64,000 nt of DNA from Streptomyces lincolnensis (GTDB taxonomy: Bacteria; Actinomycetota; Actinomycetes; Streptomycetales; Streptomycetaceae): positions 124,001 to 188,000 of the forward strand of contig NZ_JAIHON010000009.1 in assembly GCF_021173675.1 (NCBI RefSeq), in the 5' to 3' direction. Shown piece after piece: positions 51,232-60,526 of this stretch; positions within the stretch are counted from its first letter, which is position 1, and each line of letters starts with the position of its first letter. Under the pieces are notes generated by a model. The model was not told where the DNA came from. It saw nothing but the letters and a program-made list of their open reading frames with translations, and did no database searches. Made by a program: the position numbers and the translations under genes.

Positions 51232-51281
51232 GGCGTTACAACGGGGCGTTACAGCGGGGGCGTTACCGCGGGGGTGTTACG
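51232..51281. repeat. Four tandem 14-bp repeats between gntP and gntK
   Basis: GGCGTTAC(A/C) occurs at 51232, 51245 and 51259 and as GGTGTTACG at 51273, with 13-14 base spacing. The last copy overlaps the gntK stop codon (51277-51279). On the minus strand the unit reads GTAACGCC. The purpose is unknown: a transcriptional or RNA element within the operon, or replication slippage. Confidence 0.6.
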
Positions 51282-51795
51282 CGGATGCGTCGGGAAGGGC
51301 GTCCAGCGCCCTGGTCGCGCGCTCGGTGATCTCCTCGGGGGTTCCGGAGACGTCCACGGCGACCCCGGCCTCGTCGGGCCCGAGCGGCTGGAGCGTGGCG
51401 AACTGCGAGTCCAGCAGGGCCGTCGGCATGAAGTGGCCCTTGCGGTGCGCCATCCGGTCCTCGATGAGCTTCCGGTCGCCCGTGAGGTGCACGAACGTGA
51501 TCCCGGGAGCGGCGGCCCTGAGCCGGTCGCGGTACGACCGCTTCAGTGCCGAGCAGCTGACCACTCCGCCCAGCCCGGCCCGCCCGTGCGCCCAGTCACC
51601 GATGGCGTCGAGCCACGGCCACCGGTCCGCGTCCTGAAGCGGGGTGCCGGCCGACATCTTGTCGATGTTGGCCTGCGGGTGGAAGTCGTCGCCCTCGGCG
51701 TACGGGACGCCCAGCCGGTCCGCCAGCAGGGGACCGATCGTGGTCTTGCCCGTGCCGGCGACGCCCATCACCACGACGACGTGAGGGGTACGCAT
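51277..51795 (-). CDS. gntK: Gluconokinase
   Basis: 172 residues. P-loop VMGVAGTGKTT, then EGDDFHPQANIDKMSAGTPL and SALKRSYRDRLR are diagnostic for the GntK family. It phosphorylates D-gluconate to 6-phosphogluconate. ATG at 51795 is preferred (GAGG upstream) over an in-frame ATG at 51834. First gene of the operon. A tandem 13-bp repeat lies just upstream. Confidence 0.94.
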   Translation of the reverse strand: MRTPHVVVVMGVAGTGKTTIGPLLADRLGVPYAEGDDFHPQANIDKMSAGTPLQDADRWPWLDAIGDWAHGRAGLGGVVSCSALKRSYRDRLRAAAPGITFVHLTGDRKLIEDRMAHRKGHFMPTALLDSQFATLQPLGPDEAGVAVDVSGTPEEITERATRALDALPDASA

Positions 51796-51816
51796 CACTG
51801 CCTCGCTGTCTTCCTC

Positions 51817-51842
51817 GACATCCGACGTCGACATCTGACGTC
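51817..51842. promoter_or_regulatory. Tandem 13-bp repeat in the gntK-gntR divergent promoter
   Basis: GACATCCGACGTC (51817-51829) is followed immediately by GACATCTGACGTC (51830-51842); each contains GACGTC. It lies between gntK and divergent gntR and may be a double binding site for the GntR protein or another regulator. Confidence 0.5.
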
Positions 51843-51938
51843 GGCCACACTGAAACCCATTAGGTACGACGAATTCAAGACCCTGACATAAATAAGTCTG
51901 ACTTTTTCTTCCCGTGACGTGCCCCGTACGCTGAGTGC

Positions 51939-52640
51939 ATGAGCACATCGGGCCGGGGGTTGCACGGCCAGGTACTGGAGATCCTCGGTCCCGCGATCAC
52001 CGCGGGCGAGTACCCGCCGGGCAGCGTTCTGCGCACCGACGAACTGGCGCAGCGTTTCGAGGTGTCACGCTCGGTGATGCGCGAAGCGGTCCGGGTCCTG
52101 GAGTCCATGCACCTGGTCGAGTCCCGCCGCCGCGTGGGCGTGACGGTCCGCCCCACCGCCGAGTGGAACGTCTACGACCCCCAGGTCATCCGCTGGCGGC
52201 TGGCCGGCACCGACCGCCCCCGCCAGCTGCGCTCCCTGACCGTGCTGCGCTCCGCGATCGAGCCGGTCGCCGCGGGCCTCGCCGCCAAGCACGCCACGGC
52301 CGAGCAGTGCGCCGAGCTCACCGAGTGCGCCCTCGGCATGGTCGCCCACTCGCGCGGCCATCAGCTGGAGGGCTATCTGATCCACGACATGGCCTTCCAC
52401 CGGGTGATCCTCAATGCCTCCGGCAACGAGATGTTCGCCCGCCTCGGCGACGTCGTCGCCGAGGTCCTCGCCGGCCGCACCCATCACGAGGTCATGTTCG
52501 AGGACCCCGACCCGGCCGCCGTCACCCTGCACGTCCAGGTCGCCGAGGCGGTCCGCGGCGGCGACGCGATGCGCGCGGAGGCGCTCACCCGCGAGATCAC
52601 GGTCGGCGCCCTCCAGGAACTGGACATCCTGGCGCCCTGA
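51939..52640 (+). CDS. GntR/FCD-family repressor of the gluconate operon
   Basis: 233 residues. The N-terminal winged helix shows YPPGSVLRTDELAQRFEVSR and SVMREAVRVLESMHLVESRR. The FCD effector domain contains HDMAFHRVILNASGNEMF and a second His-rich site near RTHHEVM, likely metal-binding. Divergent from gntK, so the operon is its obvious target. Gluconate or 6-phosphogluconate is the probable effector by family precedent. Confidence 0.92.
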   Translation: MSTSGRGLHGQVLEILGPAITAGEYPPGSVLRTDELAQRFEVSRSVMREAVRVLESMHLVESRRRVGVTVRPTAEWNVYDPQVIRWRLAGTDRPRQLRSLTVLRSAIEPVAAGLAAKHATAEQCAELTECALGMVAHSRGHQLEGYLIHDMAFHRVILNASGNEMFARLGDVVAEVLAGRTHHEVMFEDPDPAAVTLHVQVAEAVRGGDAMRAEALTREITVGALQELDILAP

Positions 52641-52663
52641 CCGTTCGGCGAGCTCCCGCCGGG

Positions 52664-53086
52664 TCAGTCCAGGAACTCCCCGTGGACGTACACCCATGCC
52701 CCCTCGACCCGTTCGAAGCGGCTGCGCTCGTGCAGTGAACCGCCCTTGAAGGACGCGCGGAACGTCACCGTCCCGGTGGCATGGAAGGCCGTGCCCTCAC
52801 CGGTGGCGAGGATCTCCAGTCCGGTCCAGCGCATCCCCGGGTCGAACTCGACGCGTGGCGGGCGGGTGCGCGGATGCCAGGTCCTCAGCAGATAGGCCTC
52901 GTCGCGCTTCACGAACGCGCTGTAGCGCGAACGCATCAGCGATTCGGCGGTCGGCGGCTGCGCCTCACCCCGATGGAATCGGCCACAGCACGCGTCGTAC
53001 GTCTCCGCAGGACCGCAAGGGCAGGAGGGCTTGCGAGCAGGGGCGGGACCGTGCTGCTGCCGGGATCGAGAGGCGCGTCGGGACAT
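52664..53086 (-). CDS. YchJ-family (UPF0225) protein
   Basis: 140 residues. The N-terminal SEC-C-like zinc motif PSCPCGPAETYDACCGRFHRGE (cysteines at the expected spacing) and the central SLMRSRYSAFVKRDEAYLL identify the family. Function unsettled. ATG at 53086; the frame extends upstream without a good ribosome site. Its left neighbour is the converging gntR; its right neighbour is the low-G+C nuclease remnant. Confidence 0.88.
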   Translation of the reverse strand: MSRRASRSRQQHGPAPARKPSCPCGPAETYDACCGRFHRGEAQPPTAESLMRSRYSAFVKRDEAYLLRTWHPRTRPPRVEFDPGMRWTGLEILATGEGTAFHATGTVTFRASFKGGSLHERSRFERVEGAWVYVHGEFLD

Positions 53087-53141
53087 GGACTCTATTCTGC
53101 TGCACCATCGACCGGTCACTCATCGGGGTTGCTTGCCGCGC

Positions 53142-54902
53142 CTATTCCAGCATCATGCTGACCTGTCGGAGTGCTTGTGCCAGAGATTCGAGACGCAGTG
53201 CTGTTACGTTCGCAGACTCCAAAGAGAAATAGTTCTTCCCCTTCTGGGAGACCGCCAGAATCAATGGAGACGACAGCAGAGTCAGAACCTTTTCGATCTC
53301 CTGAGGGTCCGGCTTCGACTCCATCTCTCCTCGTATCGAACAGCCCGACCAGGTCATGAGGGGCCAGAGGAGTGTCTGATTGACGCCGAAGAACATCAGC
53401 CAGAAATTCCGCGCTGATGAGCGCAACACCATGTTCCGCTGCACGTTTTTTGATTCGATTCTCGGTGAAGGAAGGTCCGACGATGGCGACTTGATCGGCT
53501 TCATGCTTCTTTTTGTGTTCACGCAGCGTGTCGAAGTCCACCTGTTGCTCTCGAATGAGGCCCGAAGCTGAGCTCTTGGCGTCGACGATGATCAGCTTCA
53601 TCTTGGTTTGCCCAAAAGGTACAGTGATAATGACGTCGGTGTTTCCCGGGCTACCGTCTCGCCTTGCGTCAAGTCCGAGGTACTCGAAGGCTGCTGCGAT
53701 CGAGTTCTGAACCGGATCGGGTTGGCGGAATCCTTTGAAGCGGAAAGCAGCTCCAGTGCTAGGGATTCTTCTTTTGGCAATGCCCGGGATTCGTTCTGTA
53801 CAGCTGGGAATTCGATACTACGACCGACTTCAGGTGGCAGGAGTGGGATTGTCTCCTTGAAGGCTTCGCCCAGAGGTGTGATCCTGAATCGAGCACACGA
53901 GATTTCTTCGATCAATCCGCATCCGCGGAGGATCTGCAATCGAGTTCTGATGCCGGCCACGTCCTCGCGTGGCATCCCGCGGTCGCGGCGAAGGTGTCCA
54001 GTCCGATCTGTTCGACCAAGCCGGTGCCACGCAACATGGAGATAGTTGCCGAAGTGGAAGATTCCTTGCTGCCGAATTCTGTCTGGCAGAAATTATAGAA
54101 ATCCTTGCGTGAGACGCTGGGGATTGTGCAGCTAACTAGCGCCTGAAGACTTGCGATGGCATCACCATTGGTTCCCTTAGGGATAAATCCAATCGTTGAC
54201 TTCCGGGCTTTGAGGCGGAGTTCGTCAAGATCGTTGAGTAGGGATTGAGTGGTTTCAGATGCTTTGGAAACGTCAACCACTCGGGTTTGATCGGCCTGTT
54301 GGGAATGTGGAAGTTTGGAAGCGTCAGCCACCTCTATGGAGGGGAGGAAGTCGCGACCCGCCTGAGTGAGAGTTAGCTTTTTGTCGAATCTGAGCTCGAT
54401 GAGCGCCGCGCACCGAAGCCAGTTGGTTCTGCGGCGCAGCTGATCGAGAGATGACCATCCCAGTCCGAAGCGCTCATTGGCGAGACTCCTTAGTTCGTCA
54501 TGGCTGAGGTCGCCATCTTTCAAAACGCTGAGGATTTCGCCAACAAATCGGACATGCGCATGTAGCGTCGCCATAAGCAGCTCGTCGTCGTTCTTCTCCA
54601 GCCATAGTTGAGCTGCGTCTGTCAGTTGAACGGTCTTGCGGTCGACCCGCTTTGCAAGACCGCAGGCACCCAGTCTGTGCATGGCGTCGCGGACTGTGGT
54701 TGTTCTGTCGGTCGGCCAGGGAATCTCGTCCGCCAAATGACAGTGATCTCGAATGAGTTCGAGTAGCGACCTCAAAGTCGTGACATGTTGGCCATGCCCC
54801 CCAGGCATCGAGGGCATCGATCCAGACCGGGAAAGCCAAGGCAAGGTTGTCGGGTACCCAGAGCGGCTCTGAAGATCCATGTGCCAACGCTAGGGACAGC
54901 AT
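53142..54902 (-). pseudogene. Disrupted FokI-like restriction endonuclease in a low-G+C island
   Basis: A single approximately 585-codon gene can be reconstructed across four frame changes, near 54797-54802 (extra base in a C6 run), 53976-53980 (one base missing), 53734-53736 (one base missing in a T3 run) and 53325-53335 (one extra base). The N-terminal two-thirds contains several winged-helix-like units (VRDAMHRLGACGLAKRVDRK, LRSLANERFGLGWSSL). The C-terminal domain has a PD-(D/E)xK nuclease core: DGSPGNTDVIITVP, then LIIVDAKSSASG, whose spacing closely mirrors FokI (Asp, 18 residues, VDxK). No partner methyltransferase is nearby. The start is uncertain. Sequencing errors in homopolymers are a possible alternative to true decay. 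Confidence 0.75.
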
Positions 54903-55218
54903 GCCGAGCCGCACGACCGATCTGCTGGGCGGCAAGGCACAGGCCCCGAAACCCACACCGCCGAAGCCGTCGTACGAGCCGTTCCCCGGCAGCGGCTTCT
55001 TCCACGTCGGGCAGAAGTCCCCGGTCATCACGGCCATGGGCCGCCGCCTGGTCGCCGAGGGCTGCGGCCGCTACGAGGAGGGCCCCGGCCCCGAGTGGAC
55101 CGAGGCCGACCGCCTCTCCTACCAGGCCTGGCAGCAGAAGCTCCACTTCAAGGGAAAGGACGCCGACGGCATCCCGGGCCGGGTCAGCTGGGAGAAGCTC
55201 AGAGTGCCCAACTCCTGA
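54901..55218 (+). CDS. Truncated peptidoglycan-binding-domain protein
   Basis: 105 residues. Residues 1-27 are a Pro/Lys linker (GGKAQAPKPTPPKP), the rest a single C-terminal peptidoglycan-binding domain (FFHVGQKSPVITAMGRRLVA through DADGIPGRVSWEKLRV). Larger streptomycete proteins carry this domain at the C-terminus of a lytic or catalytic module, so this gene may be the surviving 3' end cut off by the low-G+C island. Its ATG lies at the island edge and overlaps the divergent start of the nuclease remnant. Confidence 0.65.
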   Translation: MPSRTTDLLGGKAQAPKPTPPKPSYEPFPGSGFFHVGQKSPVITAMGRRLVAEGCGRYEEGPGPEWTEADRLSYQAWQQKLHFKGKDADGIPGRVSWEKLRVPNS

Positions 55219-55250
55219 GCGCCCGGCTCACATCCGCGGCCCCGCCGCCC

Positions 55251-56675
55251 CTACCCGGCCATCCGCGTGTCGGCCGAGGGCAGGGGCGGCAGCGCCGCGC
55301 CGTACACCCACGCCTCGAACACCTCGTCCAGCGGCTCGGAGGCGAACCGGTTCACATGCGCGGTGAACGTCGTCGTGCTCACCGCCCCGCCCCGGTGCAG
55401 CCCGGCCCAGCCGCGCAGCATCCGGAAGAAGTCCTCGTCGCCCATCGCGCACCGCACCGCGTGCAGGGTCAGTCCGCCGCGCTCGTAGAGCCGGTCGTCG
55501 AACATCGACTTGCGCCCGGGGTCGGCCAGCCGCAGGTCCTGGGGGAGCGAGGACAGCAACCGGTGCGCGGCGGCGGCCAGTTGCTGTGCGCTGCGGCCAC
55601 CCGAGCGCTCCGACCACAGCCACTCCGCGTACTTCGCGAACCCCTCGTTCAGCCAGATGTGCCGCCAGTCCGCGATGGACACGCTGTTGCCGAACCACTG
55701 GTGGGCCAGCTCGTGCGCGACCAGCCGCTCCGAACCCCGGGCCCCGTCCACGTGGTTGGCGCCGAACAGCGACAACCCCTGGGCCTCGACGGGGACATCG
55801 AGCTCCTCCTCGGTCACCACTACCGCGTACTCGGCGAACGGGTAGGGCCCGAAGAGCTGTTGGAAGACATGCATCATCTGCGGCTGCCGCGCGAAGTCCC
55901 GGGAGAACTCCGGCAGCAGCTGCGCCGGGATGTGCCCGTGCTGCGGCACCCCGCCGAGGCCCGGGTCGGCCAGCACCACCGTCTGGTACTTGCCGATCGC
56001 CAGCCCCACCAGATAGCTGGACGTCGGCGCCGACTGCTCGTACACCCAGGTCGTCGTGGAGGCCTTCGTCGTCCGGGTCAGCAGGCGCCCGCCCGCCACC
56101 ACCGCGTACGCCGACGGCGTGGTGATGGAGATCTGGTACGAGGCCTTGTCGGCGGGCCGGTCGTTGCACGGGTACCAGGACGGCGCTCCGACGGGCTGGC
56201 TCGCCACCAGCGCTCCGTCCTCCAGCTCCTCCCAACCCAGCCCGCCCCAGGGGCTGTTGACCGGTTTGGGATTGCCCGACCAGTGCACCTCGACGGTGAA
56301 CGCGGCCCCGGCCCGCAGCGGCTTGGCCGGACGCACCCGCAGCCGTCCGCCCCGGTGCGTGTAGTGCGCCTGCCGGCCGTCCACCCGCACCCGGCCGACC
56401 TTGAAGTCGGCGAGGTTCAGCACGAACTCGGCGAGCGGCGACCGTCCCGCGATGGCGTTGATCCGGCCCGTCCCCGCCAGCCGGTTGGGGCCCGGACGGT
56501 AGTCCAGCGCCAGCTCGTAGCGATGGACCCGGTAACGGGGGTCGCCGTTGGCCGGGAAGTACGGGTCCGGACCCACTGCCTGCTGAACCGTCACTGCTGC
56601 GTCTGCTCCCTGCACTGCGCTCGGACTCGGTGCACCGCCCTCCCGTTCCGAGTGGCCCGTGCTCAGGGTCGCCAT
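55251..56675 (-). CDS. M1-family zinc aminopeptidase coupled to the Pls-like synthetase
   Basis: 474 residues, an amino-terminal beta-saddle domain and a thermolysin-like catalytic domain. His321, Glu322, His325 (HELAHQ) and Glu344 (NEGFA) are the zinc ligands and base. The usual GxMEN exopeptidase loop is not seen; EAQGLSLFG stands in its place, as in several actinobacterial M1 relatives. There is no signal peptide. ATG at 56675 overlaps the synthetase stop by 13 bases. In epsilon-poly-lysine producers an M1-type peptidase degrades the polymer (family knowledge), so this enzyme might cut or trim the product of its operon partner. Confidence 0.88.
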   Translation of the reverse strand: MATLSTGHSEREGGAPSPSAVQGADAAVTVQQAVGPDPYFPANGDPRYRVHRYELALDYRPGPNRLAGTGRINAIAGRSPLAEFVLNLADFKVGRVRVDGRQAHYTHRGGRLRVRPAKPLRAGAAFTVEVHWSGNPKPVNSPWGGLGWEELEDGALVASQPVGAPSWYPCNDRPADKASYQISITTPSAYAVVAGGRLLTRTTKASTTTWVYEQSAPTSSYLVGLAIGKYQTVVLADPGLGGVPQHGHIPAQLLPEFSRDFARQPQMMHVFQQLFGPYPFAEYAVVVTEEELDVPVEAQGLSLFGANHVDGARGSERLVAHELAHQWFGNSVSIADWRHIWLNEGFAKYAEWLWSERSGGRSAQQLAAAAHRLLSSLPQDLRLADPGRKSMFDDRLYERGGLTLHAVRCAMGDEDFFRMLRGWAGLHRGGAVSTTTFTAHVNRFASEPLDEVFEAWVYGAALPPLPSADTRMAG

Positions 56676-59600
56676 GCCTCGATCGGATTGCCCAGCCAGC
56701 GGGTGTCGTCGGGGACGGACTCCGCGGCCATGACCAGCGACGCGGGGCCCAGGGTCGTACGGGCCCCCACCGAGCTGCCGGGCAGGACGATTCCGCCAGG
56801 ACCCAGCGTCGCGCCCTCACGGAGGACCACAGTATCCGTCCGCAAGATCCGGTCGTGGAAGAGGTGCGTCTGGAGCACACAGCCCCGGTTCACCGTCGCC
56901 GCGTCGCCCAGGGTCACCAGGTCGGTCTCGGGCAGCCAGTAGCTCTCCACCCACACGCCCCTGCCGATCCGTGCGCCGAGCCCGCGCAGCCACGCCGTCA
57001 TCACCGGCGTCCCCGGTACGGCACCGGCCAGCCAGGGCACGGCCAGCACCTCGACGAAGGTGTCCGCCAGCTCGTTGCGCCACACGAACCCGCTCCACAG
57101 GGGATGCTCCCCGGCGCGGTGCCGGCCGACGAGCGCCCACTTGGCCGCCACCGACACCAGACCGGCCGTGATCCCCGCGCCGAACAGCACGAGCCCCGAC
57201 AGCAGCGGCGCCCAGGCGCCCAGCGACGCCAGCGCACACAGCGCCGCCACCGTCAGCACCGCCAGCCACGCCGAGCAGAACACCGGCACGATCCGGCACA
57301 GCTCCACCACACCGCGCGCCCACAGCAGCCGCGCCGGCGGGTCGTAGGTCCGGCTCTGGTCCCCGCCGCTCGTGCTGCGGGGCAGCTTCACCGGCGGCAG
57401 CCCCAGGTACGAGGTGCCCTTCTTGGCCTTCTTCGGCGTCGCCGACAACACCCCGACCAGCCCACCGTCCGGCACGGACCGCCCCGGAGCGGTCATCCCC
57501 GAGTTCCCGAGGAAGGCCCGCCGCCCGATCTCGGCCCGCCCGATCCGCATCCAGCCGCCGCCCAGCTCGTACGGCGCGGTCAGCGTGTCGTCGGCCAGGA
57601 ACGCGCCCTCGCCGACCGTCGTCAGGCTCGGCAGCGCCAGCACCGTCGACACCTCGGCGCCCCGCCCGATCCGCATTCCGAGCAGCCGCAGCCACACCGG
57701 CGTGACCAGGCCCGCGTACAGCGGGAACAGCGTCTCCCGCGAGCGGTCCATCAGCTGCGTGACCGTCCAGGCCTGCCAGCCCACCCTGCTGTGCGTCGGA
57801 TACGTGCCCTCGCGCAGCCCCAGGCTCAGCAGCCGTACGGCGATCAGGAGCAGCAGCGCGTACGCCAGGCCGAAGGCGAGCGTCGCCGGTATGAGAGCCA
57901 GGGCGGCGCCCGTCAGCGGCGCGTCCGGGGTGAAGAACACCCGGGCCACGAGGAACGCGGCCGCTCCGGCCAGCACGGGCAGCGCGGTGAGCGCGAAGCC
58001 CGTGATGCCGTACATGACACGCCAGTACGTGCCCCGCACCGGCCGCTCCTTGGGCCAGTTCCGCTTGGCCTTGCCGAGCTTGACCGCGGGGGCGCCCGCC
58101 CACCGCTGCCCGGTGGGGATCTGGCCGGTCACGGCCGAACCCGGCGCCACCTCGGCCCGCTTGCCGACCCGGGCGCCCGGGAAGAGCATGCTGCGCGTGC
58201 CGACCACGGCGTGCGCGCCGACCCTGACCGCGCCGATCTCCAGCCGGTCGCCGTCCAGCCACCAGCCCGACAGGTCCACCTCGGACTCGACGGCCGCGCC
58301 CCGCCCCAGCCTGAGCATGCCGGTGACCGGCGGCAGCGAGTGCAGATCCACGTCGGGACCGATCCTGGCGCCCAGCGCCCGCGCGTACCGCTCCAGCCAC
58401 GCCCCGGTCAGCGAGGTCGCGCCGCTGAACTCGGCCAGCCGCTCGGCGGTCCACAGCCGCAAGTGCACCCCGCCGCCGCGCGCGTACCGTCCCGGCCGCA
58501 CCCCGCGCAGCAGCAGCCGCGCCCCGCCCGCGGCGAGCGCGAGCCGACCGGGCGGACTGAACAGCAGCACCGCCCCGGCCGCGACCAGCCACCAGGGGGC
58601 CGTCGGCAGCCAGGCGTACCCGGGCAACAGATTCCCGGCAGCGGCCAGCACCACGCTCCAGCGCAGCCCCATCAGCGTGAACAGCGGGACCAGCAGCAGA
58701 AGCTGGATCACCTGGGCGCGCACCGGCACCGGGGCGACGACCCGCTCGGCCCCGTCGTCCTGCGCGGACTCCTCCAGGTGCCGGGCCAGCTTGCGCAGCA
58801 CGGGCTGCTGGTAGATGTCCAGGACGGCGGCGCTCGGGTAGCGGGTCCGCAGCCGAGTGGTCAGCTGGGCGGCGGCCAGGCTGCCGCCGCCGATCGCGAA
58901 GAAGTCGTCCCGCGCGCTCGCCACGGGGATGCCGAGCACCTCGCTCCACTGCTCGGCGAGCCACGCCTCGGTGCCGTAGAGCTGCTCGACCGGACCCGCG
59001 TTCTCCAGCTCCTTCAGCGGCCAGGGCAGCGCGCTCCGGTCCACCTTGCCGCTGGTACGGGTCGGCAGGTCCTCGACCGGCGCGAGCAGCGGGACGAGCG
59101 CGGCGGGCAGCTCGGCCCGCAGCTTCTCGACGGCCGCCGCGTGGTCCCACCCGTCCTGGGTGACGACATACCCGACCAGCAGCTGATTGCCGCTGCGCGC
59201 GGTCCGTACGGCGGCCGCGGCCCCCGCGACCCCGGGCAGCGCCTGCAAGGCGGCATCCACCTCACCGAGCTCGATCCGCCGCCCGCCCAGCTTGATCTGC
59301 TCGTCCGCCCGGCCCAGGAACACCAGCCCCTCGGGCTCGGCCTTGACCAGGTCCCCGCTGCGGTACGCCCGCTCCCAGCCCAGCGACTTCAGCGGCGCGT
59401 ACTTCTCCGCGTCCTTCTCGGCGTCCAGGTACCGGGCCAGCCCCACCCCGCCGATCACCAGCTGCCCGGTGCCGCCCATCGGCACCGGCTCCCCGGCCTC
59501 GTCGACGACGGCCAGCTCCCAGCCGTTCAGCGGCAGCCCGATCCGGATCGGCTCGGCCCCGCTCATCAGCGAGGCACAGGCCACCACGGTCGCCTCGGTG

Positions 59601-60526
59601 GGCCCGTAGGTGTTCCACACCTCGCGCCCCTCCGTCACCAGCCGCTGCGCCAGCTCCGGCGGACAGGCCTCACCGCCGAAGATCAGCAGCCGTACGTCGT
59701 TGAGGGTCTCCGGCTCCCACAGCGCGGCCAGCGTCGGCACCGTCGAGACGACGGTGATCTCCTGCTCGACCAGCCAGGGCCCGAGATCAGCCCCGCTCCT
59801 GACCTGCGACCGGGGCACCGGCACCAGACAGGCCCCGTACCGCCACGCCAGCCACATCTCCTCGCAGGACGCGTCGAAGGCCACCGACAGCCCCGCCATG
59901 ACCCGGTCACCGGGCCCGATCGGCTCCTCGGCGAGGAACAGGGCCGCCTCGGCGTCCACGAACGCCGCCGCGCTGCGATGGCTGACGGCGACGCCCTTGG
60001 GCTTCCCGGTCGACCCGGAGGTGAAGATGATCCATGCGTCGTGCTCGATGCCGGGCCGGGCGGCGGGGACGTCGGAGCGCCCGTTCAGGACCAGCTCGTG
60101 CCCGGCCCCGATCACGGCCCGGACCTCCGCCTCCCCGAACACCAGCTCGGCCCGCTCGTCCGGGTCCTCGGCGTCCACGGGCACATAGGCGGCACCGGCC
60201 GCCAGCACGGCCAGGATCGCCACGTACAGCTCATTGGTCCCGGACGGCACCCGGACCCCCACCCGGTCCCCGAGCCCGACCCCGGCACCGGCCAGCGCGC
60301 GCCGCAGGTCCTCCACCTCCACGGCGAGCTGCCGGTAGGTGAGCCGAGAAGTCCCGTCGTCCAGGGCGAGTTCGTTCGGGTACGACCGCACGGAGGCGTC
60401 GAAGATGTCGACGAGCGTGCGCGCGGAAGCCGCCGGCCCCCCGGAGAAACGTGCCGTGTCGCCGAACCGCTCGCGTATCTCTTCGTCGAGCAGACCGAGA
60501 GCGCTGCTCTCGTGTGTGGCTGCCAT
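56663..60526 (-). CDS. Pls/PosA-family single-module NRPS-like membrane synthetase
   Basis: 1287 residues. An adenylation domain (about 1-520) has core motifs IIFTSGSTGKPKGV, NTYGPTEATV, RSGDLVK, IKLGGRRIELGEVD and PTRTSGKVDR. A thiolation domain follows with phosphopantetheine Ser549 in FFAIGGGSLAAAQ. The remaining 670 residues alternate about six transmembrane helices with hexapeptide-repeat, left-handed beta-helix segments (IGRGAEVS, VGAHAVVGTRSM, LGPGGIVLPGSSVGARTTLG), the C-terminal layout of epsilon-poly-lysine synthetase. The adenylation pocket includes AFDASCEEMW, with an Asp and acidic residues that could suit a basic amino acid. GAGGAC 5 bases before the ATG. The product is unproven. 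Confidence 0.85.
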   Translation of the reverse strand: MAATHESSALGLLDEEIRERFGDTARFSGGPAASARTLVDIFDASVRSYPNELALDDGTSRLTYRQLAVEVEDLRRALAGAGVGLGDRVGVRVPSGTNELYVAILAVLAAGAAYVPVDAEDPDERAELVFGEAEVRAVIGAGHELVLNGRSDVPAARPGIEHDAWIIFTSGSTGKPKGVAVSHRSAAAFVDAEAALFLAEEPIGPGDRVMAGLSVAFDASCEEMWLAWRYGACLVPVPRSQVRSGADLGPWLVEQEITVVSTVPTLAALWEPETLNDVRLLIFGGEACPPELAQRLVTEGREVWNTYGPTEATVVACASLMSGAEPIRIGLPLNGWELAVVDEAGEPVPMGGTGQLVIGGVGLARYLDAEKDAEKYAPLKSLGWERAYRSGDLVKAEPEGLVFLGRADEQIKLGGRRIELGEVDAALQALPGVAGAAAAVRTARSGNQLLVGYVVTQDGWDHAAAVEKLRAELPAALVPLLAPVEDLPTRTSGKVDRSALPWPLKELENAGPVEQLYGTEAWLAEQWSEVLGIPVASARDDFFAIGGGSLAAAQLTTRLRTRYPSAAVLDIYQQPVLRKLARHLEESAQDDGAERVVAPVPVRAQVIQLLLLVPLFTLMGLRWSVVLAAAGNLLPGYAWLPTAPWWLVAAGAVLLFSPPGRLALAAGGARLLLRGVRPGRYARGGGVHLRLWTAERLAEFSGATSLTGAWLERYARALGARIGPDVDLHSLPPVTGMLRLGRGAAVESEVDLSGWWLDGDRLEIGAVRVGAHAVVGTRSMLFPGARVGKRAEVAPGSAVTGQIPTGQRWAGAPAVKLGKAKRNWPKERPVRGTYWRVMYGITGFALTALPVLAGAAAFLVARVFFTPDAPLTGAALALIPATLAFGLAYALLLLIAVRLLSLGLREGTYPTHSRVGWQAWTVTQLMDRSRETLFPLYAGLVTPVWLRLLGMRIGRGAEVSTVLALPSLTTVGEGAFLADDTLTAPYELGGGWMRIGRAEIGRRAFLGNSGMTAPGRSVPDGGLVGVLSATPKKAKKGTSYLGLPPVKLPRSTSGGDQSRTYDPPARLLWARGVVELCRIVPVFCSAWLAVLTVAALCALASLGAWAPLLSGLVLFGAGITAGLVSVAAKWALVGRHRAGEHPLWSGFVWRNELADTFVEVLAVPWLAGAVPGTPVMTAWLRGLGARIGRGVWVESYWLPETDLVTLGDAATVNRGCVLQTHLFHDRILRTDTVVLREGATLGPGGIVLPGSSVGARTTLGPASLVMAAESVPDDTRWLGNPIEAWRP

